Shown here piece by piece: positions 1 to 11,543 of a stretch of DNA of 64,000 bases (positions within the stretch are counted from its first letter, which is position 1; each line of letters starts with the position of its first letter). Under the pieces are notes generated by a model that did not search any database, was not told where the DNA came from, and saw nothing but the letters and a program-made list of their open reading frames with translations. The translations under genes were made by a program, and so were the position numbers. This DNA comes from Bisporella sp. PMI_857 (lineage: Eukaryota; Ascomycota; Leotiomycetes; Helotiales; Helotiaceae): the NCBI GenBank assembly GCA_021307315.1, contig JAJSPD010000051.1, positions 248,001 through 312,000 on the forward strand, written 5' to 3'.

Positions 1-1716
1 TTCGTCATGCCTGTAAATGTCAAAATATAGCCGAGACTCGACTTTTTCTAAAAATACTGCAAAACACAATGCTTTGTCTCGATGGTTCAAGATAATAACT
101 AAAAAGTCGTCTGTGCGTCCCTGTCCCCGTGTGTTAGTCCAGTTCAAGGATAAACCATCTCGCTCTGGATCTGTCTTTGTATCATCAATCTTGTGTCGTA
201 TTTGGTAAAGGGATGGTTTCTGGAGAGGCTGAGAGAGAATTTTGCCGCCAAATATGTCCGATACACCAAGCCCGTTCTTTTTTAAACCTTCAAGTCGGAA
301 TGTATACTTCTGTGATATCGATCCCCATGGTGGATATACGTAGGACATGTTCAGTCCATCCCGATGGACTTGCCTAATATAAATACTTCTCGGAACCCTA
401 ATGTCAAACTCTGCACTAAGATGCAACGTGTAAATCCGGCTATGCAATACTCTCACGAAGATATTGTGCGTCTTCTTTTTCACATATACTAATACAGGTT
501 CTTTAGAGCCTTTCCTTGCACATCTCATAGGGATGCCATAAACACCTCCATTTGGGAAATACACGATAGGGTTGTCTATGCGTAAGCCCATATTCGTGAA
601 GGCTAGGGGCACTTTGGAAAAGTGTTGCAGTTTCGTGATACTATTCCAATCCCTACTTCTAATGTTGCCTGAATACTGAAAATCCTCGGGGCCAGTGGCG
701 AGCAATCCACCACCGGGAGGGCAACCAATACTATCAGTCCATGCGAAGATAGATTCGTCACCCATCTTGTTGATAATTTCAACCTGGAGGCGAAGAAAGG
801 CCTTCTTGCCTTCACCATAAAGCAGTGGCATATTGATCCGAAAAATGCCCATTAGGGAATAGGCCATATCCTCGATCCTGGTTGTTTTGCGATGCGAGGC
901 CCACGACAGTTTTTGAGCCACAGATGCGCCTTCGAAGTTTGTTATGTCACCGATCCCAGTGATTTGCTCAATGATAGGTTTTAATGAATATTTGGTTCCT
1001 AAATCTCTCCACTTATAATCGTAGAATATCACCGTTTCAGGTGCAAGAAGCTCTTGTAACGTCCAACCTCTAGACCACCATTTACTTTTCATAAAGCCTG
1101 ATCTGCTACATTCATGGTGGAGATTATCTTGACCAGCTTCCCATAGAACATCAGAGAGATACGTGTAGCAGACTTGAGCATCTCGATACCTATTGTAATG
1201 TTCTCTCGTCAGCATTAGCTTAGGTAAACTTTCTCCTAGCTGCACATAAGGTATTCTGCCTTAGGAATATATGCTCCGACAAATTCCCAACATACTCTGA
1301 ATTTAGTCACGAGCTAGTCCAAACCAAAATATACAAGAGAGAAGGTCGGGCTCACCATCGAAACATAGAGTTGATGGCTTCGGAAAGCTCAGCGCTAGAC
1401 GACTTATCGATGCAGCAAGAATCGATCCACTATTCTCTAATTAGTGTCATCTCAAATTAAAATAACTGTTCTCCACGTCCTTTGGAGAGAACAATGGGTA
1501 TCCGCATACTACCCATTCCCAACCATCCATTTTAGCTTGATTGATGCAACCTTCTATCTTTCGATAACCTTTCATCTTCCTCCCATATTCCGGAGGAGTT
1601 CTGATATCCTCGAAGAGCACCTCTTCATCTTCCCAACGATGAGACAGAATTGCATAGTACGGAATTTCGCCCACGAACTCTGTCAGCTGCAAGGTTTTAG
1701 TACTCAAGAGACGCAT
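1..1716 (-). CDS. HET-domain protein (heterokaryon incompatibility), 5' part, runs off left edge
   Basis: HET domains act in fungal non-self recognition and trigger cell death after fusion of unlike hyphae. I see three exons: 1716-1510, 1429-1356 and 1189 to the window edge, joined by GT-AG introns of 80 and 166 nt that keep frame. The start at 1716 gives MRLLSTKTLQL, the standard opening of one large HET subfamily. In order follow YAILSHRWEDEEVLF, WIDSCCIDKSSSAEL, then YRDAQVCYTYLSDV across the second junction, and WWSRGWTLQELLAP, all HET core blocks. The subfamily block SWASHRKTTRIEDMAYSLMG and LLYGEGKKAFLRLQ come next. Exon 3 stays open to base 1, so the C-terminus and any NACHT, ankyrin or repeat domain lie outside. 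No stop or frameshift is seen in the visible part. The family call is firm; the biological partner is unknown. Confidence 0.9.
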
Positions 1717-3229
1717 CTTGAGCGGGGGCAAGCGGGATGCGATGGAGCAACCGAACTATGTCTATCCTAGAAAGTCTTCAGCACGATAGACAAACTCTTC
1801 GGTGGAGCCTAATGCAGTCTTGCTTTTGTGTTGTGTTCTGGAGAAAGTTTGGAAATTTGACGAGGCTGGAAGCGAGCTGGCTATGCAGGCAGGCACGCTA
1901 TCGAGATCTCAACCAATCTGAGTACAGGGATTTATTTGCCTAACACGAAATTGCCTTTCCCGAATATTGATAATACACTAAAGAGTACATCTGGAGGCTT
2001 CGAATTGAGGTGCACTAACGGGCAGCCTCTTGACACAGAAGTCATATGACTTTATGTACTTCGCCAAGCCTTTGTAGACACTATAACGGACTCCCCCCCC
2101 AAGAACGCTTTTGGAAAGCACTGTGTAACCTGCGGTCGGCATAGCATGTCGTCCTGACCCCAACCTTAAGATATCCGTTTGTCAGATTGCTCGCTACTTA
2201 TATCGATGCACACATGACCTGCCAAGTCGAATAAACCGGAGTAACTAAAATGTAGCATCTATTATGGCAAAGACGCTGTATACATTGTAACTACTGAGGC
2301 TAGTTGGAGAATTCATGACAGCAATCGAATACTCCATTATGAAAGACAAATTTATTCCGATTTAGGTTAAGCAAAATAATAATAGAAACTCATTTCATAT
2401 CGACCATAATAAGACGATTCATGATCACATTCCTGCTCTCCAAAGCTTTTGCTGTATCTGCCATAAGCCGAACTGCCACTACAGCTGAAATAAAATTATG
2501 GTTCTGTAGGAACAACAGCCTAAACCTCAAGATAAATCAGAGTAAGACTAGGTGAATCAATAGTTTTGTTGGCCAGCAGTATAGAAAATGGAATGATAAT
2601 CAATTTCATAGCAGGAAAGCTCCGACACAATCGCACTTGAGACAAATTGCACTTCGTATATGATTATCCACAAGAGAATATATGAGGGTCAAAAGACATA
2701 AACGAAACAGAATCGACGCCCGAAACTAAATCTCAGATGCAGAAGTAGAAAGCGAGCAGGACGACATGTATCATGGCCGCCAGCCGATTATCAAATACCG
2801 CAGGACAAACATACAGCGTAGGAACAAAGACGTCCGGGACTTGAGACCTTAAAAATAATGCAGGCAAAGCAACCCAAGACCACCACAAAAAAAAAAGAGA
2901 GACGAGAGGTGAAATGACCATCCGGACATCTACCTGCACTTGCACATGGTGTCTCACTCCATCTCAACAAAGACCAAGACCAATCTGACAAGTCTCCATC
3001 GCGCACTCAACAAACAACCCCCCATCGGAGACCCCAACGCATCCCCAATCTCACACATTTCCCTATCATTACGATAAGGGCAACATGGCCTCCGCCAAAC
3101 CACCCGGACTAGATGGTCCCCCCCCTCGCTTACGGTCGGGACAAAAAAAAAAAAAGAATGGGTAATCCCCGACGCAAGAATCTAATTCCGGCGGCTGGGG
3201 TCGTGACGGGTGTTTCCGCGTTCTGTGTT

Positions 3230-3247
3230 GGGGGGGGGGGGGGGGGG
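3230..3247. repeat. Poly-G run (18 bases)
   Basis: Uninterrupted G run on the + strand. Length-unstable homopolymer and a likely place for assembly error. Confidence 0.95.
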
Positions 3248-3588
3248 TGGTGTATCGGGAATAAGACGGATCAGAGAGAGCAGGATGGATGAGATGATGA
3301 GCTATCTGTTTAGCTAAAGTGAGAAAGGGAAAGTGGGTGGGTTTGGCTGGGATGGAAAAGGGAGGGTGAATTTGGGATGACGGGATGGTTGAGATTATGA
3401 ATTGATGAGTGGATGGGGGGGAAATTACAGTATTGATTGCATAGCGGTGCATCGGTGCATAGGGCCGAAGGGAACTGGAAGCGGATCACGTGATTCTAAT
3501 CTACACATGAGAGGAGGGAATCCGAAAGAGGAAATAAAGCGTGCTGGGAGCAGAGATGATTGTGTATTGCTGGTGAGATTGTGGTTAT

Positions 3589-3614
3589 ATAATAATAATA
3601 ATAATAATAATAAT
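3589..3614. repeat. AAT trinucleotide microsatellite
   Basis: About eight uninterrupted ATA/AAT units in intergenic DNA; a candidate polymorphic marker. Confidence 0.95.
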
Positions 3615-4413
3615 GGGCACGAGAACGATTGCTGGGCGAAGGGGACTATTGAGTTGAGGAAGGAAGAGCCTGGCAAGGACCCCTCAATACCTACCCCGCA
3701 TGCATCACAGATCATCTCACAGCTCTACTCCAACCAAAGCTTGAGTGACGCGAAAGCTTTGGTTTGAGCTGGGTACACACCCATAGCTGTGCCTGGCCAT
3801 CGCAAACATGCAAACGTCTTTATCAATTTCTGCTGCTTGAAAGAGCACAGGAAAAAAAAATAGAGATTGTCTTTTCCGGCGGTTTGTTTGAGAAGTTGGT
3901 GGTGTCAAAACATGTGAAGGCGACAAAGACATGTGCAACAAATCCGGAATTCAAGCTTTTGCTGTCAAACATGCTGCGTCACCACCCATATCACGTCCAC
4001 GAGCGCACAACCACCATCCAACAAAGACGTCGCAAGCTAAGATTGTTGGATTGCACAAGAAACCACAAGCCGTAAATTTCCGGGTCAGCGCAAGGAATGG
4101 CTCGCAGGTCGGGGGGATTTTTGTGCCAGCCATCACGCCAGCACAGGAACTACTTTCCAGGTACCTGTAAATCCTAGAAACAGGATAAAAGTAGTTTGGC
4201 TGGCGGTTGTGCGACCAGCAACGCTCGAGAGTCTGGACTGGCCTTGTGCCATTGTCGTGTGTGTGCCTGAACCCCGCACGGCACATCCAATCCCTATTGA
4301 TCTGCTCCCCTCACCTCAAGAAAAAGAGTAGGGGACTGTCTCATCCAACCCTCCTCTACCTTCTCCTCTCTTCCTTTTTTTTCTCGCAAAACAAAATATC
4401 TAAGAGAGTCGCA

Positions 4414-4439
4414 TCTTCTTCTTCTTCTTCTTCTTCTTC
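4414..4439. repeat. TTC trinucleotide microsatellite
   Basis: About eight TTC units inside a CT-rich tract some 500 bases upstream of the carrier gene. CT-rich tracts are common near fungal transcription starts, so it may lie in promoter or 5' UTR. Confidence 0.9.
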
Positions 4440-4934
4440 GTTTGTAGCTACACTTCGAATTGAGCATCATCGGTGATCAAGGTCCGTGTAACGAAAGCTG
4501 CATATCATCCTTGGCTGAACCCCCCGACCCCACCGGCTGCGACTCAGCCCAAACAATCGGGAACTCGGTAGAACAAATCAGCAGTACTGGAAAGGTCAGT
4601 ACAGGAGAATCCCCACGATCTGCCTCAGTAACCAAGGCTATCTGCTTGTTGAACTTTGTGCACACTCCGACATCGCCCAGATGTCTATTGGTCTTGCATG
4701 CTAAGCCGACAAGACCAAAAGCTTGCGTCTTCTATCGGTCTCCGTCATATAGAATATATCACCTCAGGGTCACGGCACAGCAAGCCTCAGTCTGGGATTA
4801 AACGCATTCATATACTAGCTCTTGTCTCCTCCTTGAATGCTGACGCTTCTCCGATCTGACTCTAGGTAGTTTCCTCCGAAGTCCGCCATCTTACAAAACA
4901 GCACCTCCTCTTGCAAACTTCCACTTTCCAAACC

Positions 4935-6019
4935 ATGTCTGCCTCAAACTCCTTGAAGCAGGCGGCGGAAGCTGCACGGAACAAGACGTCCGATGCGATC
5001 GGCACGACCAAACGTGTGGCTGAGAACACGAAGGCGGACCCTATAGCTGTGAAGAATGACTTCCTCCACACGCCATTCATGCGCGCCGCGCTCCCATTTA
5101 TAAATGGAGGAGCTGCGGGTATGGTAGCCACAACAGTTATTCAGCCTATTGATATGATCAAAGTCAGAATCCAGTTAGCTGGTGAGGGTGCTAAGACTGG
5201 CCCAAAAGCCACTCCTCTCTCGGTGACCAGAGATATCATAGCTGCAGGCAAGGTTTTGGACTTGTATACTGGCCTTTCCGCAGGTCTACTTAGACAAGCG
5301 GTATACACCACAGCGCGACTTGGATTCTTCGACACATTCATGAAAAGTTTGACAGTACGCGCAAAAGAGAAGGGAACTACAATTGGCTTCGCTGAGCGAG
5401 CGGCAGCAGGACTTTCAGCCGGTGGTTTGGCTGCCATGATCGGAAACCCAGCAGATTTAGCTCTGATTCGCATGCAATCGGACGGCTTAAAACCATTAGC
5501 GGAACGCAAAAACTACAAATCAGTGATTGATGCCTTATCAAGCATTGCCAAGTCTGAAGGCATAGGTCGACTCTGGGCAGGAGCAACACCGACAGTTGTA
5601 CGAGCAATGGCATTGAATTTTGGCCAGCTCGCCTTCTTTTCAGAGGCAAAGCAACAGCTGAAGGATACTTCTCTCAGTCCTCGAGCTCAAACTTTGAGCG
5701 CTAGCGCAGTAGCCGGATTCTTTGCAAGTTTCTTCAGTCTGCCATTTGACTTTGTAAAAACGAGATTGCAGAAACAGCAAAAGGCGGCAGATGGGACGCT
5801 TCCATACAAAGGCATGGGTGACTGCTTCAGGAAAGTAGCAAAAGAAGAAGGTTTGTTAAGATTTTACCGTGGATTTGGAACATACTATGTCAGAATCGCT
5901 CCCCATGCGTAAGTGGCGACCCATAATCAAATAAACTTCGATTCGAGGAACATACTAATCTTGTTTATAGTATGGTGACACTGATTGTTGCGGACTATCT
6001 TGGCTTTATTACCAAATAG
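4935..6019 (+). CDS. Mitochondrial 2-oxoglutarate/malate-type carrier (SLC25 family)
   Basis: A six-helix inner-membrane exchanger of the SLC25 family; closest in sequence feel to the oxoglutarate/malate carrier (SLC25A11), which swaps dicarboxylates across the inner membrane. Two exons, 4935-5908 and 5971-6019, flank a 62-nt GT-AG intron with a TACTAAT branch site; the product is 340 aa. The three tandem carrier signatures are visible: QPIDMIKVRIQ, NPADLALIRMQ and LPFDFVKTRLQ, each followed by the second-helix Gly/aromatic pattern. An N-terminal extension of about 45 residues precedes the first helix. The start is the first ATG in frame; reading further upstream would need a TTG start. The tiny last exon encodes the final helix end (MVTLIVADYLGFITK). 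The exact substrate is inferred, not shown. Confidence 0.9.
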
Positions 6020-6408
6020 ATTTGAGATTTGCGAGAGGCGAAAGGGAGGTCTCGCGATGAAAGGCATGGTCTATATAGGCCATGATCTTAGATAATACCC
6101 TCATGAACGGAGTTCAGGTGCTTCGATTGGACCGCTGGAGGTTTTTTTTTGTGTATCGTATATGCATAGCATATTGACAACTTACATTATCATTATCGAG
6201 ACCCTTGAGAAAGATCTCTCTTAAGAAACTTGAGCACTAAGTGTGTAAAAACCAGATGTTCAAGTATGAAGCTTGAAGCAATCACCTTCGTACGTAGTGA
6301 TTGCAAAGTCTATAGTCGCCGCGCTATGCTACGGCAAAATGGATTATGTGCCATGCACGGATTTATTGTAGTGAATAAATGCTTCTCAGTTGTGGGAAGC
6401 GCTACGTT
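6020..6408. other. Tail-to-tail intergenic region
   Basis: 389 bases between the stop codons of the carrier (+) and the TRM7-like gene (-). AT-rich, presumably both 3' UTRs; no gene seen. Confidence 0.6.
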
Positions 6409-7660
6409 TTATACCGATGTCTTTCCGTATGCACCGCCAGCCGCTTTCCTCATTTCGAGAGCACGTTTATAAGGAGGGGCAGTAGGTGGCTGTACAGGAT
6501 CCAAGGTAATTCGATCCTTTGGTAAATGATATGAGGCATCAGAATCAAAGGCTGATAGATCTCCGCAAGCGAGAAATGGCGCGATCCATCTCCCATTCCG
6601 CCGAGCTATTGACTCTTCGTCAGGTAAAGTCACCTCAACCACATTGTCCTTGTTCGCATTCAATTGTGCTAAAGGAATTGTGGACCAAGTTCCAAGGTTG
6701 GGATCCTGTAAAATGGTCGTTGCGATGATAGCTTCTTGTTCAGCTTTCAACCTCACCATCTTGTCTAGCCTGTCACCGACGCCCATTGGCTCATCAAGAC
6801 TAGCTTTGAACCCGACTGGTGGTGAGAAGTTGAGGCACACAATGAAGGCTTCTACACTACTTGCACGACTTGATCTTGGTTTCGCGACTACTACTCGTTC
6901 GAAGAAGATCTTAAGTTGTGCATATAGCAAGTCCACGTTCCTGCCCTGAATATTTTCGCAACGAATTTTCCTCCAGGACGTAGTACACATAGTGCAAGAT
7001 TCAAAGCTGCAAAAAGAAGCTGCGACTGAACATAGATGTCTAGATCGTGTAGCCCTGTCACATCGGGGGCCCCATCGGAAAGTACCAAATCAACTGGATG
7101 AGACGCATGTTGGGATTTCGTAACAGGTTCATAGCTTGGATCGAGTGCGCGCAATAGCAGAGGTACCGTGGCTGGATGAGTAATATCCGCTCGTAGGGTA
7201 ACAATCCCCGGAAGAGGACTCATTGGCTGGAGATCAATGGCAACAATCTTGACATCTTTCCGAGGTTTGAGCTCAGCAGCATCTGCGCTGGTAGGCTCCA
7301 ATAATTCCTCTGCCTGAATGTCTTCCAATGAAGGTTCTATGCCATTGAGCTTCAATAATTGTTGACGGATCTTTTCTTGCTTGTCCTCCCACGCTATCCG
7401 ACCGAACTTCTCTCCTTTGATCAGCACACGGGAAAGAACCTGGCTCCAACTTCCAGGCGCGGCGCAAAGATCTACAACTCGAGTCACATCTTTGAAGAGG
7501 TCGAATTCTGCACGAATGCTTAGCGTTTGGCCAGTTGAGCTCGCCTTCGGATATTACCTTCATCTAGTTGAAGGAGTTTGAATGCACTGCGTGCCCTCCA
7601 CCCTTGCTCTTTCGCGAGTCTGTAGTACGCATCACGCTTATCCTTTGACGACTTGCCCAT
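6409..7660 (-). CDS. TRM7: tRNA 2'-O-ribose methyltransferase, TRM7/FTSJ1 type, with a one-base frameshift
   Basis: Trm7 methylates ribose at anticodon-loop positions 32 and 34 of certain tRNAs using S-adenosylmethionine. Exon 1 is 7660-7558, followed by a 50-nt GT-AG intron, and exon 2 is 7507-6409. The N-terminus [20 protein letters not shown] is diagnostic for the family. The K-D-K-E catalytic tetrad of FtsJ-type enzymes is visible: Lys in RSAFKLL, Asp in [11 protein letters not shown], Lys in GGKFVAKIF, Glu in [10 protein letters not shown]. The SAM-binding block is [13 protein letters not shown]. The frame breaks inside the conserved segment after [10 protein letters not shown]: the remaining [13 protein letters not shown] continues in another frame, and one extra base in the C run at 6954-6956 would restore the family motif. 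With that base the product would be 400 aa. Either sequence error or true loss. It shares a 224-base divergent promoter with MAK5. Confidence 0.88.
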
Positions 7661-7884
7661 AGTGGTGGTCGTTTACCTGTTATCCGCACCAGGATTCATG
7701 TTGCGAAGATGGTGGCTACAGAAGGCGGAATAAAAGTTTCTGGAGTGGTGTCGTGGGGTTGAGAAATCAAGCGTAGTATAGTTCTCACCGCCCGCATTAA
7801 ATGGCAGAAAAGTGTGGGAGAAGGAAAATGTCGAAGAATTGAGCCACCAGGATTATTAACACATTCCTCGCAGAAACTCTCACT
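7661..7884. promoter_or_regulatory. Divergent promoter region of TRM7-like gene and MAK5
   Basis: 224 bases between two start codons pointing apart. Both genes serve RNA maturation (tRNA modification, 60S assembly), so a shared growth-regulated promoter is plausible. No specific motif was identified. Confidence 0.5.
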
Positions 7885-10237
7885 ATGGCTCCAGAGCAAA
7901 AAAAACGAGCTCGTTCAGTTCAAAGCATGACTCAGAAGCCTAAGAAAAGACAAAAAATCGATCCAGCGAAGAATGCGACTGCCCAGTCAAAACGGTCCGT
8001 TGCTGTAGACGCTTTACCATGGAACGAGGTGCAGATGCCGGATATGTTTGATGATGCAGAAGGGTTCTTTGGATTGGAAGAAGTGGAAGGAGTCGAAGTA
8101 GTCCGGGACGGCAGCGCAGTTAAGTTTGTATGTACATCTCTAGTTCACTCCGTACAGCACTAACATAAGGCAGTTGTCTTCGAAAGCACCCAGTGTTGAG
8201 TACAACGATGAATTCGAGGGTTTCGGAGACGATAATACAACCGAAGAAAAAATTGAACCCAAGGCAGGTAGTGCTGGAGCAAATAAACGACCCAAGTCTC
8301 ATAGTAAGTCAGAAACAGACGCTGGGGCAAAAAATGCAAGGCAATTACAACCAAAAGATTCTGCCAAGGAGAAAAGGTCAAAGACGGAAAAATTGAAGGA
8401 GTCAAATTCAGGAGACAAACTGCGGATTCCCAAGAAAGGACCTGCTTTAAACATCTTCAAGGCACTAGAGCAGGATACAACGGAGGCAGAGACGGACGTC
8501 TCGGCGTGGTCCGAGTTAGACCTCTCCTCATATACACTTACAGCGTTATCGAAGATGGGATTCGCAGCTCCGACTCTTATTCAGTCGACAGCAATTCCAG
8601 AGATTTTAGCCAATCATGATGTAGTTGGAAAGGCATCGACAGGTTCTGGTAAAACATTGGCCTTCGGCATTCCAATTCTCGAGAGATGGCTTGAAAGTTA
8701 TGGGGAGCTAGACGAAGAAGATCTGAAAATTCCTAGGCCACCAACAGCTATCATATTGTCACCAACCAGAGAATTGGCACATCAAATAACTGATCACATA
8801 AAAGCTTTGTGCTCTGGCCCAATCGCACCGTATATAGCGGCAGTTACGGGTGGATTGTCTGTACAGAAGCAGCAGCGGCAGCTTGCCAAAGCTGATATAA
8901 TCATCGGTACACCAGGCCGTATGTGGGAGGTCATGAGTACAAGTATCGGTTTAACAGAGTCTTTCAGGAAAATAAAATTTCTTGTTATAGACGAAGCAGA
9001 TAGACTTCTAACAGAAGGCCATTTTAAGGAGGTCACGGAGATTATCAGTGCGTTGGATAGGCAGCAAGACGCTAACGAAGATGATGAAGAGTATGTACCA
9101 TCTCGCCAAACGTTGGTATTCTCTGCTACCTTTCACAAAGGTTTGCAACAAAAGCTGGCAGGTAAAGGCAAACATGGCTTGATGGATGATAGTGAATCGA
9201 TGGAGTATCTCCTGAAGAAGCTAAACTTCCGTGAGGAGAAGCCGAAATTCGTGGATGTGAACCCAATTTCTCAAATGGCTGAGGGTCTGACAGAGGGGAT
9301 GGTCGAGTGTGCAGGTACCGAGAAGGTGAGTCTGTCCCTGAAAACTCTCATTTATACTAATTAAATTTAGGATCTGTATTTGTATGCATTACTACTCTAT
9401 CATCCAAATCAACGCACATTGATCTTCACAAACTCAATACACTCTGTCAGGCGCCTCACCCCGTTGTTGCAAAATCTAAATCTGCATGTACATGCTCTTC
9501 ATTCTCAGATGGCACAAAAGGCGCGTATGCGATCGATCGAGCGGTTCTCATCACCTGCCGCAACAGGGTCTATTCTAGTTGCCACTGATGTTGCTGCCCG
9601 TGGTCTCGATATTGGTGGTGTGCAACTGGTTATTCATTATCATCTCCCGCGTACCGCCGATATGTATGTGCATCGATCCGGCCGTACTGCTCGAGCCGAG
9701 GCGTCAGGGTCAAGTATTCTACTTTGTGCGCCGGAGGAAGTAGTCGGCATGCGTCGCCTAGTAGCCAAAGTACATGCGCAGAACGCGATTGCTGGTGGTG
9801 GTCATAAGTCGAAATACTATATGAGATCTCTTGATCTGGATCGTAAGGTTGTTGCACGCCTGAAACCGCGAGTAATACTCTCGAAGAAGATCGCAGATAG
9901 TGGGATAGCGAAAGAGAAAAAAGGGCACGATGATGACTGGATCAAGAATGCAGCAGAAGAGTTGGGTGTTGACTATGACAGCGAGGAATTTGAAGCTGCG
10001 GGTGGTTGGCGCAAAGGCAGAGGGACCGGAAGGAAGTTGAAGGAAAAGGAAGCCCGAGGATTGACGAAGGGAGAATTGGCTGAACTCCGAGGGGAGTTGA
10101 GGAGTTTATTGTCTGAAAGAGTCAATGTAGGTGTTAGTGAGAGATACCTGGCCTCTGGAACCGTGGATATCAACGAGCTTCTGAAGGGTGCAAAAGGCGA
10201 TTTTCTCGGGAAGGTCGATGGAATTGGCATGGATTGA
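7885..10237 (+). CDS. MAK5: ATP-dependent RNA helicase MAK5 (DEAD box, 60S biogenesis)
   Basis: Mak5 (human DDX24) is a nucleolar DEAD-box ATPase needed for large ribosomal subunit assembly. Three exons, 7885-8127, 8174-9325 and 9371-10237, with 46- and 45-nt GT-AG introns, give 753 aa, matching the usual length. The N-terminal block ALPWNEVQMPDMFDD then GFFGLEEVEGVEV is specific to Mak5. Helicase motifs in order: I ASTGSGKT (about 235-242), Ia SPTRELA (277-283), Ib TPGR, II DEAD (354-357), III SAT (398-400), V near TDVAARGLDI (537-546) and VI HRSGRTAR (566-573). The N-terminus and the linker before the core are Lys/Arg-rich, as expected for nucleolar location. The Gly/Lys-rich tail after motif VI contains long basic helices. 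No lesion seen. Confidence 0.95.
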
Positions 10238-11380
10238 TATTTTTAAAGATACGGAAAGCAAGTATCCTCGCAACATATTTCCATTCCATACTTGCATCAC
10301 AACCGAGCCGAGTTCGTGTATGGCCAAGAAGTGGTATTGTTTGCCATGTTTATCATAGTTGCTAGATGTTTTAGGGCTTTTAGTGCGGCATGATGGCGTT
10401 CAACGTTTCTGTCACTAGTTTTCTCCTCGTTTGGACCTACTGGATACTGGACCAGAACCATGGAGAATGAGTTATTTGGAGCACTAACAGGAATTTGTTG
10501 CTGCAGATTCGTTGACGGTTCGAAGATGTGGAGGATGATTCTGAAACGAGGATTTATCGATCCTACAAGGAGACTCTGTCAAGTCGCACGACATTTTATG
10601 GCTGGCAAAAGGATTCTAAGATGCGGATAATCAAATAAATTGGCCGGGTTTGTGAGAGATTGAGCCACAAGCATGCCACGCGGCACCATCCGCTTTTTCC
10701 TCTCCACAGCTCCTTTGTGCAACTTGTCATTGCTTGCGGGATTGGTCTCTTTTAAGGTTGAGTTGCGAAGCGAGAGAAGTCATCATTGATTGGTCGCTAA
10801 AAAGGGGGGGAACTGGGTACCATACCAAGCTCATTTCGCGCTTAGCCTTTTTCAGCCTACGTTGCGAGGTTGGCATCGCCCTCCATCAAGAGCAAAGCCA
10901 CGAAATATTCTTCCTTTACGCCTGTAACTATAGGGATTCTAAATATCACCACTGAGGCTCAACTGCGTTGCTTTAGTATTGTAGTCTGTGAAATATCGCC
11001 TGTTTTGCAGTTTTTCATTGGTAAAAATGCTACAATGATGATGATCCACTTCTGTGAGGCACATTTCCCTATTTCATCCTCTACCCAGGTTTAGACTGGT
11101 ATCTACAATGACTTTCTATTCTTGTAGTATCCCCTAGAGCCTCGACTTCCTGATTGTGGAAACTTTGGGCAATCATGTTGCTACAGCTCTCCATGGTACA
11201 AAGATGCATGCTCCACATTTGACCGTGCCTCTGGGCTCAAGGAAGAATCTATTCTCCCAATGTAACTACGCCTCATGTCGAAATACTATCCCAGATTACG
11301 AAGGAATAAGGATGACAGCCAAAATATCTCCTTTGTTAAAGATGAGCAGATCATCCCGTTACTATCTCTCTTAACGAGAC
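10238..11380. other. Intergenic stretch, no supported gene
   Basis: About 1.1 kb between MAK5 and the secreted repeat protein. Only short unrelated open frames. The distal part probably holds the promoter of the downstream gene. Confidence 0.5.
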
Positions 11381-11390
11381 ATATATAAGT
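11381..11390 (+). promoter_or_regulatory. TATA-like box of the secreted repeat-protein gene
   Basis: ATATATAAGT about 155 bases before the ATG, followed by a pyrimidine-rich then CAACAACA-rich leader typical of highly expressed fungal genes. Inference from position and composition. Confidence 0.5.
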
Positions 11391-11543
11391 CTTCTTCCAA
11401 ACCTCCCAAATCATCATCACACATCCTCAACAACATCCCAACAACAACACAACCAACAAACCTTTCCTTTGTCTTTTCATTTGTCAATTTCATTTGTCAA
11501 ATTTCCTTTCTTCGCTTTTTTTGATAGATCCGAATTAGCAACC

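Larger units (their letters stand above)
1717..4934. other. Intergenic stretch, no supported gene
   Basis: About 3.2 kb between the HET gene start and the mitochondrial carrier. Several short open frames occur on both strands but none has family resemblance or clean splice partners. It holds an 18-base G run, an AAT microsatellite and a TTC microsatellite. The CT-rich stretch from about 4350 to 4450 and the possible donor and acceptor between 4470 and 4865 would fit a 5' UTR with an intron for the carrier gene; this is inference only. Confidence 0.5.
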
